Shown here: piece by piece, positions 1 to 7,576 of the stretch
Numbering within the stretch: position 1 is the stretch's first letter
Layout of the letters: every line of letters starts with the position of its first letter
From: Campylobacteraceae bacterium
GTDB taxonomy: Bacteria > Campylobacterota > Campylobacteria > Campylobacterales > Sulfurovaceae
Reading direction: 5' to 3'
DNA: 24,079 nucleotides
Assembly (NCBI GenBank): GCA_027066355.1
Contig: JAMONW010000161.1
Coordinates: 1 to 24,079 of the forward strand
Notes under the pieces: generated by a model
Database searches by the model: none
The model's input: only the letters and a program-made list of their open reading frames with translations
Told to the model about the DNA's origin: nothing
Position numbers and translations under genes: made by a program

Positions 1-2
1 TA

Positions 3-698
3 AAACTTGATCCTAAAAATAAATATGCAAAGAGAGTTTTAAAGTTTTTACACAATAAAGATTCAAAGCGCTTTGAATCTAAAAGAAATGGTATTTCTAA
101 TAATTTAACAGCTAAAAAAGTTATAAATTTAATCTGCACAAAACCTAATGGCAAATATTGTAAGTGTAAAAATGTAAAGCTCTTTAATGCTTCTAAATTT
201 TTTGCAAATGATACAGTTGGTGTAGGTCAAATTATAAAAGGAGATTTTGTAGATAAAAACGAGGCAATAGTAACGCTAAGTGGATGTCAGCCACACTCAC
301 AAAGTTGGGGTGGCTATTTGCTTCTTGCTAAAAAAGGAAATAACTGGAGAACAATAGAGTATAAAACTCCCTATTTGGGGGATAAGTGTCAAGTAGTTCA
401 TCTAAAAAGTGGCAAAGATGGCATTGTGTGTAATGCAGGATATACCAATCAAGGCTATTCAATTGATACTTTAGTTTTCTCTTACTACGATAAATATTCA
501 AAATTAAAAGATAAAATACTCTATAGGGGAGAAAATAATGCAGGTGCCTATGGAAGTGATAGTCCAGAGTATAAAAACACCGTAATAAAAAGCTGGAAGA
601 CAGTAAAAGAGGGCAAAACTATTTACGCAATAATAAAAGTTTATGATGAGAATGCAAAAAAACATAGTATAAAAATAATTAAGAAAAAGATAGATTAA
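3..698 (+). CDS. Unrecognised protein, 3' part of a gene cut by the window edge
   Basis: The reading frame is open from base 3 to a TAA at 696-698, about 231 residues, so the first in-frame ATG-like starts further in (about 318) are probably internal and the true start lies upstream of the window. I do not recognise the family. The visible part is Lys/Asn/Tyr-rich with scattered cysteines (two close together in a KYCKCK stretch, one in SGCQPH, one in DKCQ, one in IVCN), and the C-terminal 100 residues read like alternating beta strands (YSIDTLVFSYYD, KTIYAIIKVYDEN). That pattern suggests a secreted or periplasmic beta-rich domain, but no signal peptide can be seen because the N-terminus is missing. 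The next gene, rtcB, has its own promoter, so no operon link is implied. Function unknown. Confidence 0.7.
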   Translation, partial: KLDPKNKYAKRVLKFLHNKDSKRFESKRNGISNNLTAKKVINLICTKPNGKYCKCKNVKLFNASKFFANDTVGVGQIIKGDFVDKNEAIVTLSGCQPHSQSWGGYLLLAKKGNNWRTIEYKTPYLGDKCQVVHLKSGKDGIVCNAGYTNQGYSIDTLVFSYYDKYSKLKDKILYRGENNAGAYGSDSPEYKNTVIKSWKTVKEGKTIYAIIKVYDENAKKHSIKIIKKKID

Positions 699-730
699 TT
701 TCTCGGACAAAATATGACCAAAGATATAGT

Positions 731-736
731 TATAAT
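731..736 (+). promoter_or_regulatory. -10 box upstream of rtcB
   Basis: A perfect TATAAT lies 30 bases before the rtcB ATG, in the 67-base gap after the preceding gene. No clear -35 is visible, as is usual for Campylobacterota sigma-70 promoters. Predicted transcript start is near 743. Confidence 0.5.
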
Positions 737-765
737 TGTTCTATCAAAACAAAATAGGAGCAGTT

Positions 766-2103
766 ATGAATTTAAGAGATTTTGGGTTTAATGAGGTAAA
801 TCATAATACTTTAAAGCGTTTTAATAAGCCTTATAAAATTTATGCAGAGTTAATTGATGAAACTACTCAAAAGCAGTTTGAAGATGTTTTAAGTCAAGAT
901 TTTGTTACCCAAGCAGCACTAATGCCAGATGCTCATAGTGGTTACTCTATGCCAATTGGTGGGGTGGCTTCTTGCAAAGATGTTGTAGTGCCACAATTTG
1001 TTGGGTTTGATATTGGGTGCGGGATGTGTGCATATAAAACTAATTTTAATAAAGAGCAAATTGTATCAAAAGCTAATGAGATTTATGAAAAAATAGTAGA
1101 TAAAATTCCGCTTGGTTTTTCAAAACATAAAAACCATCAAAGCTTGAAATTAAATTTAGATAGAACCGAGTTTGCAGATATGATTTTGCAAAGTATTGGG
1201 CTAAAGCAACTTGGAACACTTGGTGGTGGGAACCATTTTATTGAAATTGGATATGGAAAAGATGAGTCAGCTTGGATTGTAATACACTCTGGAAGTCGTG
1301 GATTTGGGCATAAGATAGCATCGCACTATATGCTACAAGCCTATTTAGAAAAAAATCCACAAGAGGGTAAATTAGAAGCGATTGTTGCTGATTGGGAGGC
1401 AAGAAATATTAGATTTAAAGAGGCAAACCCAAGTGGTTATCAAAAGGCGCTTAAAAAGTTTACGCTAAAGCAACAAGCAGAGCTTAATAAAAAGATGAAC
1501 CCAGATAATATAAAAGGAGTTTATGGGCTTGATGTTAATAGTAAGTTGGGGCAAGATTATATAAAAGATCAAAACTTTGCACTAAATTTTGCACTTGAAA
1601 ATAGAAAAAGAATGATAGAGGTGATTAATGACATTTTAAATGATGTTTTTGAAGTAAACTATAACTTTGAGTGGCAAGATGAAAAGAGATTTATTAACCG
1701 CAACCATAACCACGCAGAGTTTGATAAAAAAAGAGGCGAGTGGATTCACAGAAAAGGTGCAACACATGCCCAAGAGGGAATGAGTGGTGTGATTCCAGGT
1801 AATATGAGAGATGGCTCATTTGTTGTTATTGGTAAAGGCAATAGCGACTCTTTAAATTCATCATCTCATGGTGCAGGGCGCGTTATGAGCCGTGTTCAAG
1901 CTAGAAAAAAAGTGAGCTTAGATGAGTTTAAAGAGGCAATGGCAGGAGTTGTAGGCACAATAGATGAAGCAACAATTGATGAATCGCCATTTGCTTATAA
2001 AAACATCTTTGAAGTAATGGAGCTTCAAAAAGATTTGGTTGAGGTAGTTGAGCATATTAAGCCAATTATAAATGTTAAAGATAAGCCAAAAAGCAGGTAT
2101 TAA
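766..2103 (+). CDS. rtcB: RNA-splicing ligase RtcB
   Basis: RtcB joins RNA 2',3'-cyclic phosphate or 3'-phosphate ends to 5'-OH ends, using GTP and Mn2+, in RNA repair or tRNA splicing. The protein is 445 residues, within the family range. Visible signature elements are FDIGCGM (Asp82, Cys85), GGGNHF (His157), IHSGSRG (His174), NHNHAEF (His314/316) and SSSHGAGR, whose His368 corresponds to the guanylylated nucleophile. The start is placed at 766 rather than the in-frame TTG at 736, because TAGGAG at 755-760 sits 5 bases before this ATG and the TTG overlaps the -10 box. No rtcA, archease or rtcR is adjacent, so the gene stands alone and a stress-repair role is inferred from the family only. 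It ends 8 bases from the 3' end of a convergent tRNA gene. Confidence 0.96.
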   Translation: MNLRDFGFNEVNHNTLKRFNKPYKIYAELIDETTQKQFEDVLSQDFVTQAALMPDAHSGYSMPIGGVASCKDVVVPQFVGFDIGCGMCAYKTNFNKEQIVSKANEIYEKIVDKIPLGFSKHKNHQSLKLNLDRTEFADMILQSIGLKQLGTLGGGNHFIEIGYGKDESAWIVIHSGSRGFGHKIASHYMLQAYLEKNPQEGKLEAIVADWEARNIRFKEANPSGYQKALKKFTLKQQAELNKKMNPDNIKGVYGLDVNSKLGQDYIKDQNFALNFALENRKRMIEVINDILNDVFEVNYNFEWQDEKRFINRNHNHAEFDKKRGEWIHRKGATHAQEGMSGVIPGNMRDGSFVVIGKGNSDSLNSSSHGAGRVMSRVQARKKVSLDEFKEAMAGVVGTIDEATIDESPFAYKNIFEVMELQKDLVEVVEHIKPIINVKDKPKSRY

Positions 2104-2110
2104 TAATTTC

Positions 2111-2198
2111 TGGCAGAGAGGATGGGATTTGAACCCACGGTAGGTTGCCCTACACACGCGTTCCAGGCGTGCTCCTTAAACCACTCGGACACCTCTCT
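2111..2198 (-). tRNA. tRNA-Ser (anticodon GGA)
   Basis: Read on the minus strand this is a class II tRNA of 88 bases including an encoded CCA. The acceptor stem is AGAGAGG/CCTCTCT with discriminator G. The anticodon stem is CACGC/GCGTG around the loop CTGGAAC, giving anticodon GGA, which reads UCC and UCU. The long variable arm GTAGG-GCAA-CCTAC is typical of serine tRNAs, and the T loop is TTCAAAT. The gene lies downstream of the SRP RNA gene on the same strand, with a possible separate TATAAT between them. Confidence 0.97.
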
Positions 2199-2225
2199 AT
2201 AATTAAAAAGTATTTGATTGTATAG

Positions 2226-2231
2226 ATTATA
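2226..2231 (-). promoter_or_regulatory. -10 box for the tRNA-Ser gene
   Basis: On the minus strand this reads TATAAT, about 28 bases before the tRNA 5' end and after the end of the SRP RNA. It could give the tRNA its own promoter; co-transcription from the ffs promoter is the alternative. Confidence 0.4.
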
Positions 2232-2251
2232 AGAGATTTTATGAAGAAAAA

Positions 2252-2353
2252 CCCTTTTCGGGGGACCGTGGCACATCAAAGTGCAAGGTGGGCTGCTACA
2301 TTCCTGTCCTGACCCGTTGCCTTGCAAATTAATTGCACGGCTCCAAAAAGGGC
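2252..2353 (-). ncRNA. ffs: Signal recognition particle RNA (4.5S-like, small bacterial type)
   Basis: On the minus strand the apical part reads GGGTCAGGACAGGAATGTAG followed by CAGCCC. This is the Ffh-binding domain: the GTCAGG/AGCAGCC internal loop capped by a GGAA tetraloop. The tetraloop is closed here by ACA/TGT, a paired substitution of the UCC/GGA seen in E. coli. The two ends pair over a long helix (CCCTTTTTGGAGCCGTG with CACGGTCCCCCGAAAAGGG, some mismatches), giving a rod about 102 bases long. A T-rich stretch follows the 3' end and probably helps termination. The RNA scaffolds Ffh and FtsY in co-translational targeting of membrane proteins. The ends are estimated from the helix limits and may be off by a few bases. 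Confidence 0.92.
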
Positions 2354-2359
2354 GAGAAA

Positions 2360-2365
2360 ATTATA
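2360..2365 (-). promoter_or_regulatory. -10 box of the SRP RNA gene
   Basis: Minus-strand TATAAT ends 7 bases before the predicted SRP RNA 5' end, the spacing expected for a stable-RNA promoter. Confidence 0.65.
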
Positions 2366-2386
2366 TCATAATTATTTTAATTTGGG

Positions 2387-2392
2387 TATAAT
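2387..2392 (+). promoter_or_regulatory. -10 box of the antiporter gene
   Basis: TATAAT preceded by TTGGG lies 23 bases before the antiporter ATG. It is back to back with the ffs promoter, so the two divergent promoters share about 30 bases. Confidence 0.55.
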
Positions 2393-2414
2393 TTTAGAAA
2401 AATTTGGAGAAATA

Positions 2415-3716
2415 ATGCACTCATTTGCACCAGAAATACTATTAATTACAATTTTAAGTTTAGTTATTTTATCTGATGCCATAGCTTCAAAGCTTAAAAT
2501 TCCATCTGTCTTTATTTTACTAATAGGTTCATATCTTGTATATACCTATTTTAAAGCTGCTGTGCCTATTGATTTGGCTCAAAACTTTACAACTGTAATA
2601 CTCTTTTGTATTCCACTTATTTTTATGGGAGATGCCCTGCATTTAAGCTTTAAAGATATTAAAAAACATGGCTGGGCTATATTTTATTTAGCAGTTGTTT
2701 CTGTCGCTATTTCTATAGTTGCAGGGGCGAGTTTGAGTTATTTTAATATTTTTGAGGGACTTAGCCTTGGAGGATATGTAGCACTATTTGCTATAAATAT
2801 GGCAACAGATGCAGTTAGTGTGCAATCTGTATTATCTCGATTTAAGGGTATTGGACACGATATTAAGGTGCTAATTGAGGGTGAGAGTTTAGGAAATGAT
2901 GCTACTGCCGTAATTGCTTTTTTCTTTATTGGATTACCATGGATGTTAAATGGACAAATTGATGCAACTACTGCTACGGTTGATGCAATTAGAGTATTTA
3001 TACTTAGCACACTTATTGGTTTAGCTCTTGGATATGGCTTCTATATGCTTATGAAGCTATTCTCTGATAGAAGGGGAGAATTATTTGCATTTGTGGTAGA
3101 GGCTTATAGTGCATATTTGTTAGGAGAGCATTTTCATGTAAGTGGAATCTTAACTCTAATTGTTGCAATTGTGGCTACAAAAGCATGGATAGATGATGAT
3201 TTAGCAAATGATACAGCAAAAAGAACAAAATCATTTTTAAGAACCTTAAGATTAGGAGCAATTAAAAGCACAACCACTGATAGATTGGAGTATATTTATG
3301 ATATGGCAAAAGAGTTTGGCTATATTGCAGCAGTGGTAATCTTTTTTGCACTTGCCGAAATGGTTGATTTTAAACTGCTTTTAGAGTATAAAAGAGAAAT
3401 TTTAATAATGTTTGCAGTAACAACACTAATTAGAGCTATCTCAATGGCAAAATTCGCTTTTATAGGAGATAAGATAAAGGCTATAAAGCCAGTAGGATTT
3501 AAGGGATGGTTTATACTTACTTTTTCTGGAATGAAAGGGGCATTATCTATTATTTTGGTTCATTTAATACCAGATACTTTCCCGCACAAAGAGATGTTTG
3601 AAGCAGTTACAATTGGGGTGGTAATTTTATCAATTTTTGTATATGGCATAATACTTTGGGCTTACTTTACATTTAAAAAAGATGAGTCAAAAGATAATAT
3701 CTTCAAAAGGAGTTAA
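2415..3716 (+). CDS. CPA1-family (NhaP-type) cation:proton antiporter
   Basis: This is an integral inner-membrane protein of 433 residues, predicted to exchange Na+ or K+ for H+ in pH and salt balance. The sequence is almost entirely hydrophobic segments, about 11-13 helices. It carries the family core: an NMATDAVSVQSVLSRF segment (compare ATDPVAV in CPA1 proteins) and an IEGESLGNDATAV segment, whose Asn-Asp is the ion-binding ND pair of electroneutral CPA1 exchangers. The cytoplasmic C-terminal tail is very short, with no TrkA/RCK domain. Start chosen at 2415 because GGAGA at 2406-2410 precedes it. An upstream in-frame ATG at 2322 would run through the promoter and the SRP RNA gene and is rejected. 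Ion specificity cannot be read from the sequence. Confidence 0.88.
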   Translation: MHSFAPEILLITILSLVILSDAIASKLKIPSVFILLIGSYLVYTYFKAAVPIDLAQNFTTVILFCIPLIFMGDALHLSFKDIKKHGWAIFYLAVVSVAISIVAGASLSYFNIFEGLSLGGYVALFAINMATDAVSVQSVLSRFKGIGHDIKVLIEGESLGNDATAVIAFFFIGLPWMLNGQIDATTATVDAIRVFILSTLIGLALGYGFYMLMKLFSDRRGELFAFVVEAYSAYLLGEHFHVSGILTLIVAIVATKAWIDDDLANDTAKRTKSFLRTLRLGAIKSTTTDRLEYIYDMAKEFGYIAAVVIFFALAEMVDFKLLLEYKREILIMFAVTTLIRAISMAKFAFIGDKIKAIKPVGFKGWFILTFSGMKGALSIILVHLIPDTFPHKEMFEAVTIGVVILSIFVYGIILWAYFTFKKDESKDNIFKRS

Positions 3717-3746
3717 AAGTTTTTTAGCACTTTATACCTCCTTTTG
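3704..3746. repeat. Inverted repeat between convergent genes, possible terminator
   Basis: CAAAAGGAG (3704-3712) and CTCCTTTTG (3738-3746) are perfect 9-base inverted copies with a 25-base spacer, overlapping the antiporter stop codon. It sits between two convergent genes and could serve as a weak bidirectional terminator. The spacer is long for a classic intrinsic terminator. Confidence 0.35.
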
Positions 3747-3781
3747 TAAATATGTAAAATTAAAAAACTATATTTAAAGAG

Positions 3782-4078
3782 CTATAACTTCTCTTTAACA
3801 GATTTAATTTTTTGCTCTAATCTATTTTTATACCCTGCGCGATAGTCTATTTTAATAGTTGAATATACTCTATTGCAATCAATTTGCAGTATCTCATAAG
3901 CTTTTTGAATAATCTTTAAACCCTCTGCTACACTTTTGGTTTCAATTATTGTTCCCATTGCAGTAAATTCATATGCAACACCACTCTCTTTAATCATCTT
4001 TATAACTCTAGCTACATATTTACTTTTACTCTCTCCATGGTCAGTTGGGAAAATTGCAAACTCTATTAAAGCACTCAT
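3782..4078 (-). CDS. MTH1187-family thiamine-binding protein
   Basis: This 98-residue cytoplasmic protein matches the MTH1187/YqgV (formerly DUF77) family throughout: an N-terminal strand ALIEFAIFPTD, then SKYVARVIKMIKESGVAYEF, a TAMGTIIE strand, and a helix running to CNRVYSTIKIDYRAG. Family members are ferredoxin-like oligomers, some shown to bind thiamine. A role as thiamine-binding or carrier protein is known only for relatives, and no thiamine pathway gene is adjacent. It lies downstream of prfA on the same strand with a 158-base gap containing its own TATAAT, so it is probably transcribed separately. Length and start agree with the family. Confidence 0.85.
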   Translation of the reverse strand: MSALIEFAIFPTDHGESKSKYVARVIKMIKESGVAYEFTAMGTIIETKSVAEGLKIIQKAYEILQIDCNRVYSTIKIDYRAGYKNRLEQKIKSVKEKL

Positions 4079-4096
4079 TTTTAACCTTTTTTGCTT

Positions 4097-4102
4097 ATTA
4101 TA
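4097..4102 (-). promoter_or_regulatory. -10 box of the thiamine-binding protein gene
   Basis: Minus-strand TATAAT (in GCTATAATAAG) lies 18 bases before the ATG at 4078, giving a very short leader. Confidence 0.5.
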
Positions 4103-4213
4103 GCATACAAATAGCGCACTTTTTACTAATTTAGTATCTAAAAATTAGCTAATTTATCATATTTTATAGAGTAAATGTTTTTTAATTGAAGAGTTTAATT
4201 GTAATTAAAATGC

Positions 4214-4244
4214 TAAAGAGTAACTCTTTTTTAGAGTTAACTCT
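4214..4244 (-). terminator. Twin hairpins at the end of prfA
   Basis: Two small inverted repeats follow one another at the prfA stop: AGAGTTAACTCT (4233-4244, overlapping the stop codon) and AAAGAG-TTA-CTCTTT just downstream on the minus strand, linked by an A run. The GAGTTAACTC and GAGTTACTC halves can also pair with each other. No long U tract follows, so efficiency is uncertain. Confidence 0.4.
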
Positions 4245-5307
4245 CTTCACTTGCTTTTAGAGCTTCTGCTTGTGCATGTGCAATTAGTGGGTCAATTACC
4301 AAATCTAATGCACCATTATTCATTACATCATCAAGAGCATAAATTGTAAGCCCAATTCTATGGTCTGTAATACGGCTTTGTGGGTAGTTATAAGTTCTTA
4401 TCTTTTCACTTCTATCGCCACTTCCAACCTGAAGTTTTCTATCGGCTGCTAATTTATCCATCTGCTCTGCCATTTGAGCTTCATAAACTCTAGCTTTTAA
4501 CACTTTCATAGCTTTATCACGGTTTTTATGTTGGCTCTTTTCATCTTGAATTGCAACAACTATTCCTGTTGGAATATGCGTTAAACGAACTGCTGAATCA
4601 GTTGTATTAACACTTTGTCCACCACATCCACTAGAGCGATATACATCCATTTTTATCTCATTTGGCTTAATATCTACCTCAACATCTTCAACCTCTGGCA
4701 TTACTGCAACAGTAATTGCTGAGGTATGCACTCTTCCTTGAGTTTCAGTTGCTGGAACTCTTTGCACACGGTGTGTTCCACCCTCATACTTTAATTTAGA
4801 GTAAACATTCTCACCCTTAATTAAAATAATAAGCTCCTTATAACCCCCAGCAGTTCCTTCACTTGAGCTTACAATTTCAACTTTCCAACCCTGCTTATCT
4901 GCATATCTTGCATACATTTTAAAGGCATCTTCAACAAACAAAGCACTCTCATCTCCGCCAGTTCCTGCTCTCATTTCGATATAGATATCTTTATCATCAT
5001 TTGGATCTTTTGGAATCATTAAGATTTTTATCTCTTCTTCTATCTCTTTTAATTTTGGCTCAAGTTCGCTTAACTCCTCTTTTGCAAGTTCATCAAACTC
5101 TTCATCACCTAGCATCTGCTTATTCTCTTCAATTGCTTCTGCAATTTCGATATACTCTTTTGCCTTATGGACAATTGGCTCTATATTTGATTGCTCTTTG
5201 CTAAGATCTCTCATCTTTTTTATATCACTTGCAATCTCTGGTGTGCTAAGTTGAGCAGTTATTTCATTGTATCTATCTATAAATGGTTGAAGTTTATTTT
5301 TAAGCAT
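4237..5307 (-). CDS. prfA: Peptide chain release factor 1 (RF1)
   Basis: RF1 reads UAA and UAG in the ribosomal A site and triggers release of the finished peptide. The 356-residue protein is full length. Visible features are the codon-recognition tripeptide PAT (185-187, in RVPATETQGR) that marks RF1 rather than RF2, and the GGQ loop (SSGCGGQSVNTTDSAVR, Gln231) that reaches the peptidyl-transferase centre and is normally methylated by PrmC. The start at 5307 gives the usual N-terminal helix MLKNKLQPFIDRY. It follows rpsT on the same strand with an 80-base gap, an arrangement common in Campylobacterota, and is probably co-transcribed with it. Confidence 0.98.
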   Translation of the reverse strand: MLKNKLQPFIDRYNEITAQLSTPEIASDIKKMRDLSKEQSNIEPIVHKAKEYIEIAEAIEENKQMLGDEEFDELAKEELSELEPKLKEIEEEIKILMIPKDPNDDKDIYIEMRAGTGGDESALFVEDAFKMYARYADKQGWKVEIVSSSEGTAGGYKELIILIKGENVYSKLKYEGGTHRVQRVPATETQGRVHTSAITVAVMPEVEDVEVDIKPNEIKMDVYRSSGCGGQSVNTTDSAVRLTHIPTGIVVAIQDEKSQHKNRDKAMKVLKARVYEAQMAEQMDKLAADRKLQVGSGDRSEKIRTYNYPQSRITDHRIGLTIYALDDVMNNGALDLVIDPLIAHAQAEALKASEES

Positions 5308-5340
5308 AAAAGTATCCTAAATTTTGGATTAGAAGAGTTA

Positions 5341-5379
5341 TATTAGGGCTTAGCCTAATATTCTTATGAGCAAAAGCTC
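5341..5379. repeat. Two hairpins between rpsT and prfA
   Basis: TATTAGG-GCTTAG-CCTAATA (5341-5360) is a 7-bp stem with a 6-base loop, and GAGC-AAAA-GCTC (5368-5379) is a 4-bp stem just beside the rpsT stop. Neither is followed by a U run in the direction of transcription, so I read them as mRNA processing or stabilising structures rather than terminators. Confidence 0.4.
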
Positions 5380-5387
5380 TATTTAAC

Positions 5388-5657
5388 TTAAGCAACCTCT
5401 AGCGAGTTTACTAATTTATGTAAACGACTAACTTTTCTTGAAGCAGTTTGTTTCTTTAAAAAACCTTTGCTTACAAAGTGGTGAATTTGCTTGTTAGCAA
5501 CTTTAAATGCCTCTTGCGCACCCTCTTTGTTTCCAGCTTCTACTGCTTCTCTAACAGCTTTTACAATATTTTTAAGACGAGTTCTGTAGTATCTGTTTCT
5601 CTCAGTTCTCTTAATAGTTTGTCTAGCTCTTTTTGCTGCTGACTTATGATTTGCCAT
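5388..5657 (-). CDS. rpsT: 30S ribosomal protein S20
   Basis: S20 binds 16S rRNA early in small-subunit assembly. The 89-residue, strongly basic helical protein begins ANHKSAAKRARQTIKRTERNR, the family signature, and ends with the usual basic C-terminal helix. AAGGAA 7 bases before the ATG supports the start. Divergent from glmM and upstream of prfA, as in other Campylobacterota. In other bacteria S20 represses its own translation; nothing here shows that directly. Confidence 0.98.
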   Translation of the reverse strand: MANHKSAAKRARQTIKRTERNRYYRTRLKNIVKAVREAVEAGNKEGAQEAFKVANKQIHHFVSKGFLKKQTASRKVSRLHKLVNSLEVA

Positions 5658-5701
5658 AAAATTTCCTTACATTTGATAAAATTGGTCTAAAGTTGGCGAA
5701 T

Positions 5702-5707
5702 ATTATC
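5702..5707 (-). promoter_or_regulatory. Probable -10 box of rpsT-prfA
   Basis: Minus-strand GATAAT is about 45 bases before the rpsT ATG, the best candidate in the 138-base divergent region shared with glmM. Confidence 0.35.
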
Positions 5708-5738
5708 AAAAAAATTATTAAACTCCTATTAAAGTATA

Positions 5739-5744
5739 TATAAT
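5739..5744 (+). promoter_or_regulatory. -10 box of the glmM-lspA operon
   Basis: TATAAT lies 52 bases before the glmM ATG, in the region divergent to rpsT. Confidence 0.5.
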
Positions 5745-5795
5745 TTATACTTTTTTAGGTAAAATTTGGCAAAAATTTTACACTTAGGAAAAGTA

Positions 5796-7133
5796 ATGGC
5801 ACTATTTGGAACTGATGGAGTAAGAGGAAAAGCTGGTGAAAAGGTAACTGCATATGCTGCTATGCGTCTTGCGATGGCAACAGGTATATACTTTAAACCA
5901 TATGCTAAGAGTAAAAAAATTTTAGTTGGTAAAGATACAAGAAGAAGTGGCTATATGGTTGAAAATGCTATAGTTGCAGGTTTAACAGCAGTTGGCTATA
6001 GTGTTATTCAAATAGGGCCTATGCCAACACCAGCAATTGCTTTTATTACAGAAAATATGAGATGTGATGCTGGAATTATGATTAGTGCTAGTCATAATCC
6101 ATATTGGGATAATGGAATTAAGTTTTTTGACCATAGTGGGAAGAAACTTAGCAAAGATGTAGAGAGTAAAATTGCAAAAATTTATGATAATGATGAGTTG
6201 ATAGAAAATTCTCAATGTGTAGAGAGAAATATAGGGCGTTCAAGAAGAATAGATGATGTAATAGGGCGCTATATTGTGCATATTAAAAACTCTTTTCCAA
6301 AAGATTTAACTCTAAATGGTTTAAGAGTTGTAATAGATTGTGCTAATGGAGCAGGGTATATTGTTGGTCCTACAATTTTAGAAGAACTTGGAGCAGATGT
6401 TATTGTTCTTGGCAATAAGCCAAGTGGATTTAATATTAATGAAACTTGTGGAGCAATGCATCCAGAGGTTTTAGCAAAAGCAGTTAGAGATTATCGTGCA
6501 GATATAGGAATTGCACTTGATGGAGATGCTGATAGAATTGTAGTTGTTGATGAAAATGGTGATGTGGTTGATGGCGATAAGTTAATGGGTGCTTTAGCTC
6601 ACTACCTTAATGAAAAAAAGTTACTAAAAAACAAAACTTTTGTAACTACAATTATGAGCAATATGGCACTAGATGACTACTTGGCAAAATCTGGCATACA
6701 AACACTTAGAAGCCAAGTAGGCGATAAAAATGTGAGTGAATTAATGGCAAAAGTTGGCTCTAATTTTGGTGGAGAAGAGAGTGGACATGTTATATTTAGT
6801 GATTATGCTACAACAGGTGATGGTATTTTAACAGGATTACAAGCTCTAGCACTTATGTTAGAGAGTGGTAAAAGGGCTAGTGAAGTATTTAATCCATTTG
6901 AGCTATATCCACAAGTAAAAGTAAATTTAGAGGTTGCAAATAAAAAACCTTTAGATAAAATAGATGGCTTAAATGAGCTTAAAAAAGAGATAGAAGATGC
7001 AAATATTCGCCATCTATTTAGATACTCTGGCACAGAAAATAAGATTAGATTACTCTTAGAGGGTAGCAACAAAAAAGAACTTCACAGCTTTATGACAAAA
7101 TCTCAAGATTTCTTTAAAAAGGCTCTTTCGTGA
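5796..7133 (+). CDS. glmM: Phosphoglucosamine mutase
   Basis: GlmM converts glucosamine-6-phosphate to glucosamine-1-phosphate, the step before UDP-GlcNAc for peptidoglycan and lipopolysaccharide. The protein is 445 residues, the normal family length. The phosphoserine active site is in ISASHNP (Ser99). The Mg2+-binding loop is DGDADR (242-247), the sugar-binding loop GEESGH, and the C-terminal phosphate-binding loop RYSGTENKIR. The start is the ATG at 5796 with TTAGGAA at 5784-5790; an upstream in-frame TTG at 5766 lacks a ribosome site. Its last four bases overlap the GTG start of lspA, so the two are translationally coupled. Confidence 0.98.
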   Translation: MALFGTDGVRGKAGEKVTAYAAMRLAMATGIYFKPYAKSKKILVGKDTRRSGYMVENAIVAGLTAVGYSVIQIGPMPTPAIAFITENMRCDAGIMISASHNPYWDNGIKFFDHSGKKLSKDVESKIAKIYDNDELIENSQCVERNIGRSRRIDDVIGRYIVHIKNSFPKDLTLNGLRVVIDCANGAGYIVGPTILEELGADVIVLGNKPSGFNINETCGAMHPEVLAKAVRDYRADIGIALDGDADRIVVVDENGDVVDGDKLMGALAHYLNEKKLLKNKTFVTTIMSNMALDDYLAKSGIQTLRSQVGDKNVSELMAKVGSNFGGEESGHVIFSDYATTGDGILTGLQALALMLESGKRASEVFNPFELYPQVKVNLEVANKKPLDKIDGLNELKKEIEDANIRHLFRYSGTENKIRLLLEGSNKKELHSFMTKSQDFFKKALS

Positions 7134-7576
7134 GAAAATTTGCAATTTTTGGCTTTGCTTTAATTGGGGTGTTTTTAATAGACCAAGGCTTAAAAGAGTT
7201 ATTTGAGAGTGGATACAATTGGCAAAGTAGTTGCATCTCTTTAGAGCTTCATATAAATAAAGGTGTAGCATTTAGTATGTTGGCTTTTTTGGGAGAAAAT
7301 TTAAAATGGCTTCAACTTGCACTTATTGGCTTTTTGGCATATTTGGCACTAAAAGAGAGTTGGCTTAAAAAGTATCCACTAAGTGTAGGACTACTTGCAG
7401 GTGGTGCTTTGGGTAATTTGTATGATAGATTTATAAAAGGTGGAGTAACAGATTTTGTTGCTTGGCATTGTGGTTTTAATTTTGCTGTTTTTAACTTTGC
7501 AGATGTTATGATAGATTTAGCAATTGCACTAATTTTACTTCAAGAGTTTCTAAAATACAAAGCCTCTAAAAAATGA
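7130..7576 (+). CDS. lspA: Lipoprotein signal peptidase (signal peptidase II)
   Basis: LspA cleaves signal peptides of diacylglyceryl-modified prolipoproteins in the inner membrane. The 148-residue protein has four hydrophobic segments and the conserved family motifs: LIDQ near the N-terminus, INKGVAFSML, GNLYDRF and FNFADVMID. The Asp residues of the last two form the aspartyl catalytic dyad. It starts with GTG inside the glmM stop (GTGA overlap) and ends in an ATGA overlap with the next gene, so three genes are read as one coupled unit. At least one plausible substrate, the lipoprotein at 20421, lies in this window. Confidence 0.96.
   Translation: MRKFAIFGFALIGVFLIDQGLKELFESGYNWQSSCISLELHINKGVAFSMLAFLGENLKWLQLALIGFLAYLALKESWLKKYPLSVGLLAGGALGNLYDRFIKGGVTDFVAWHCGFNFAVFNFADVMIDLAIALILLQEFLKYKASKK

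Noticed and set aside
2100..2327. Minus-strand frame of 75 codons over the tRNA and SRP RNA genes
   Set aside because: It is entirely accounted for by two structured RNA genes.
2322..2414. N-terminal extension of the antiporter from the ATG at 2322
   Set aside because: It overlaps the SRP RNA gene and both divergent promoters, has no ribosome site and adds a non-membrane leader atypical of the family.
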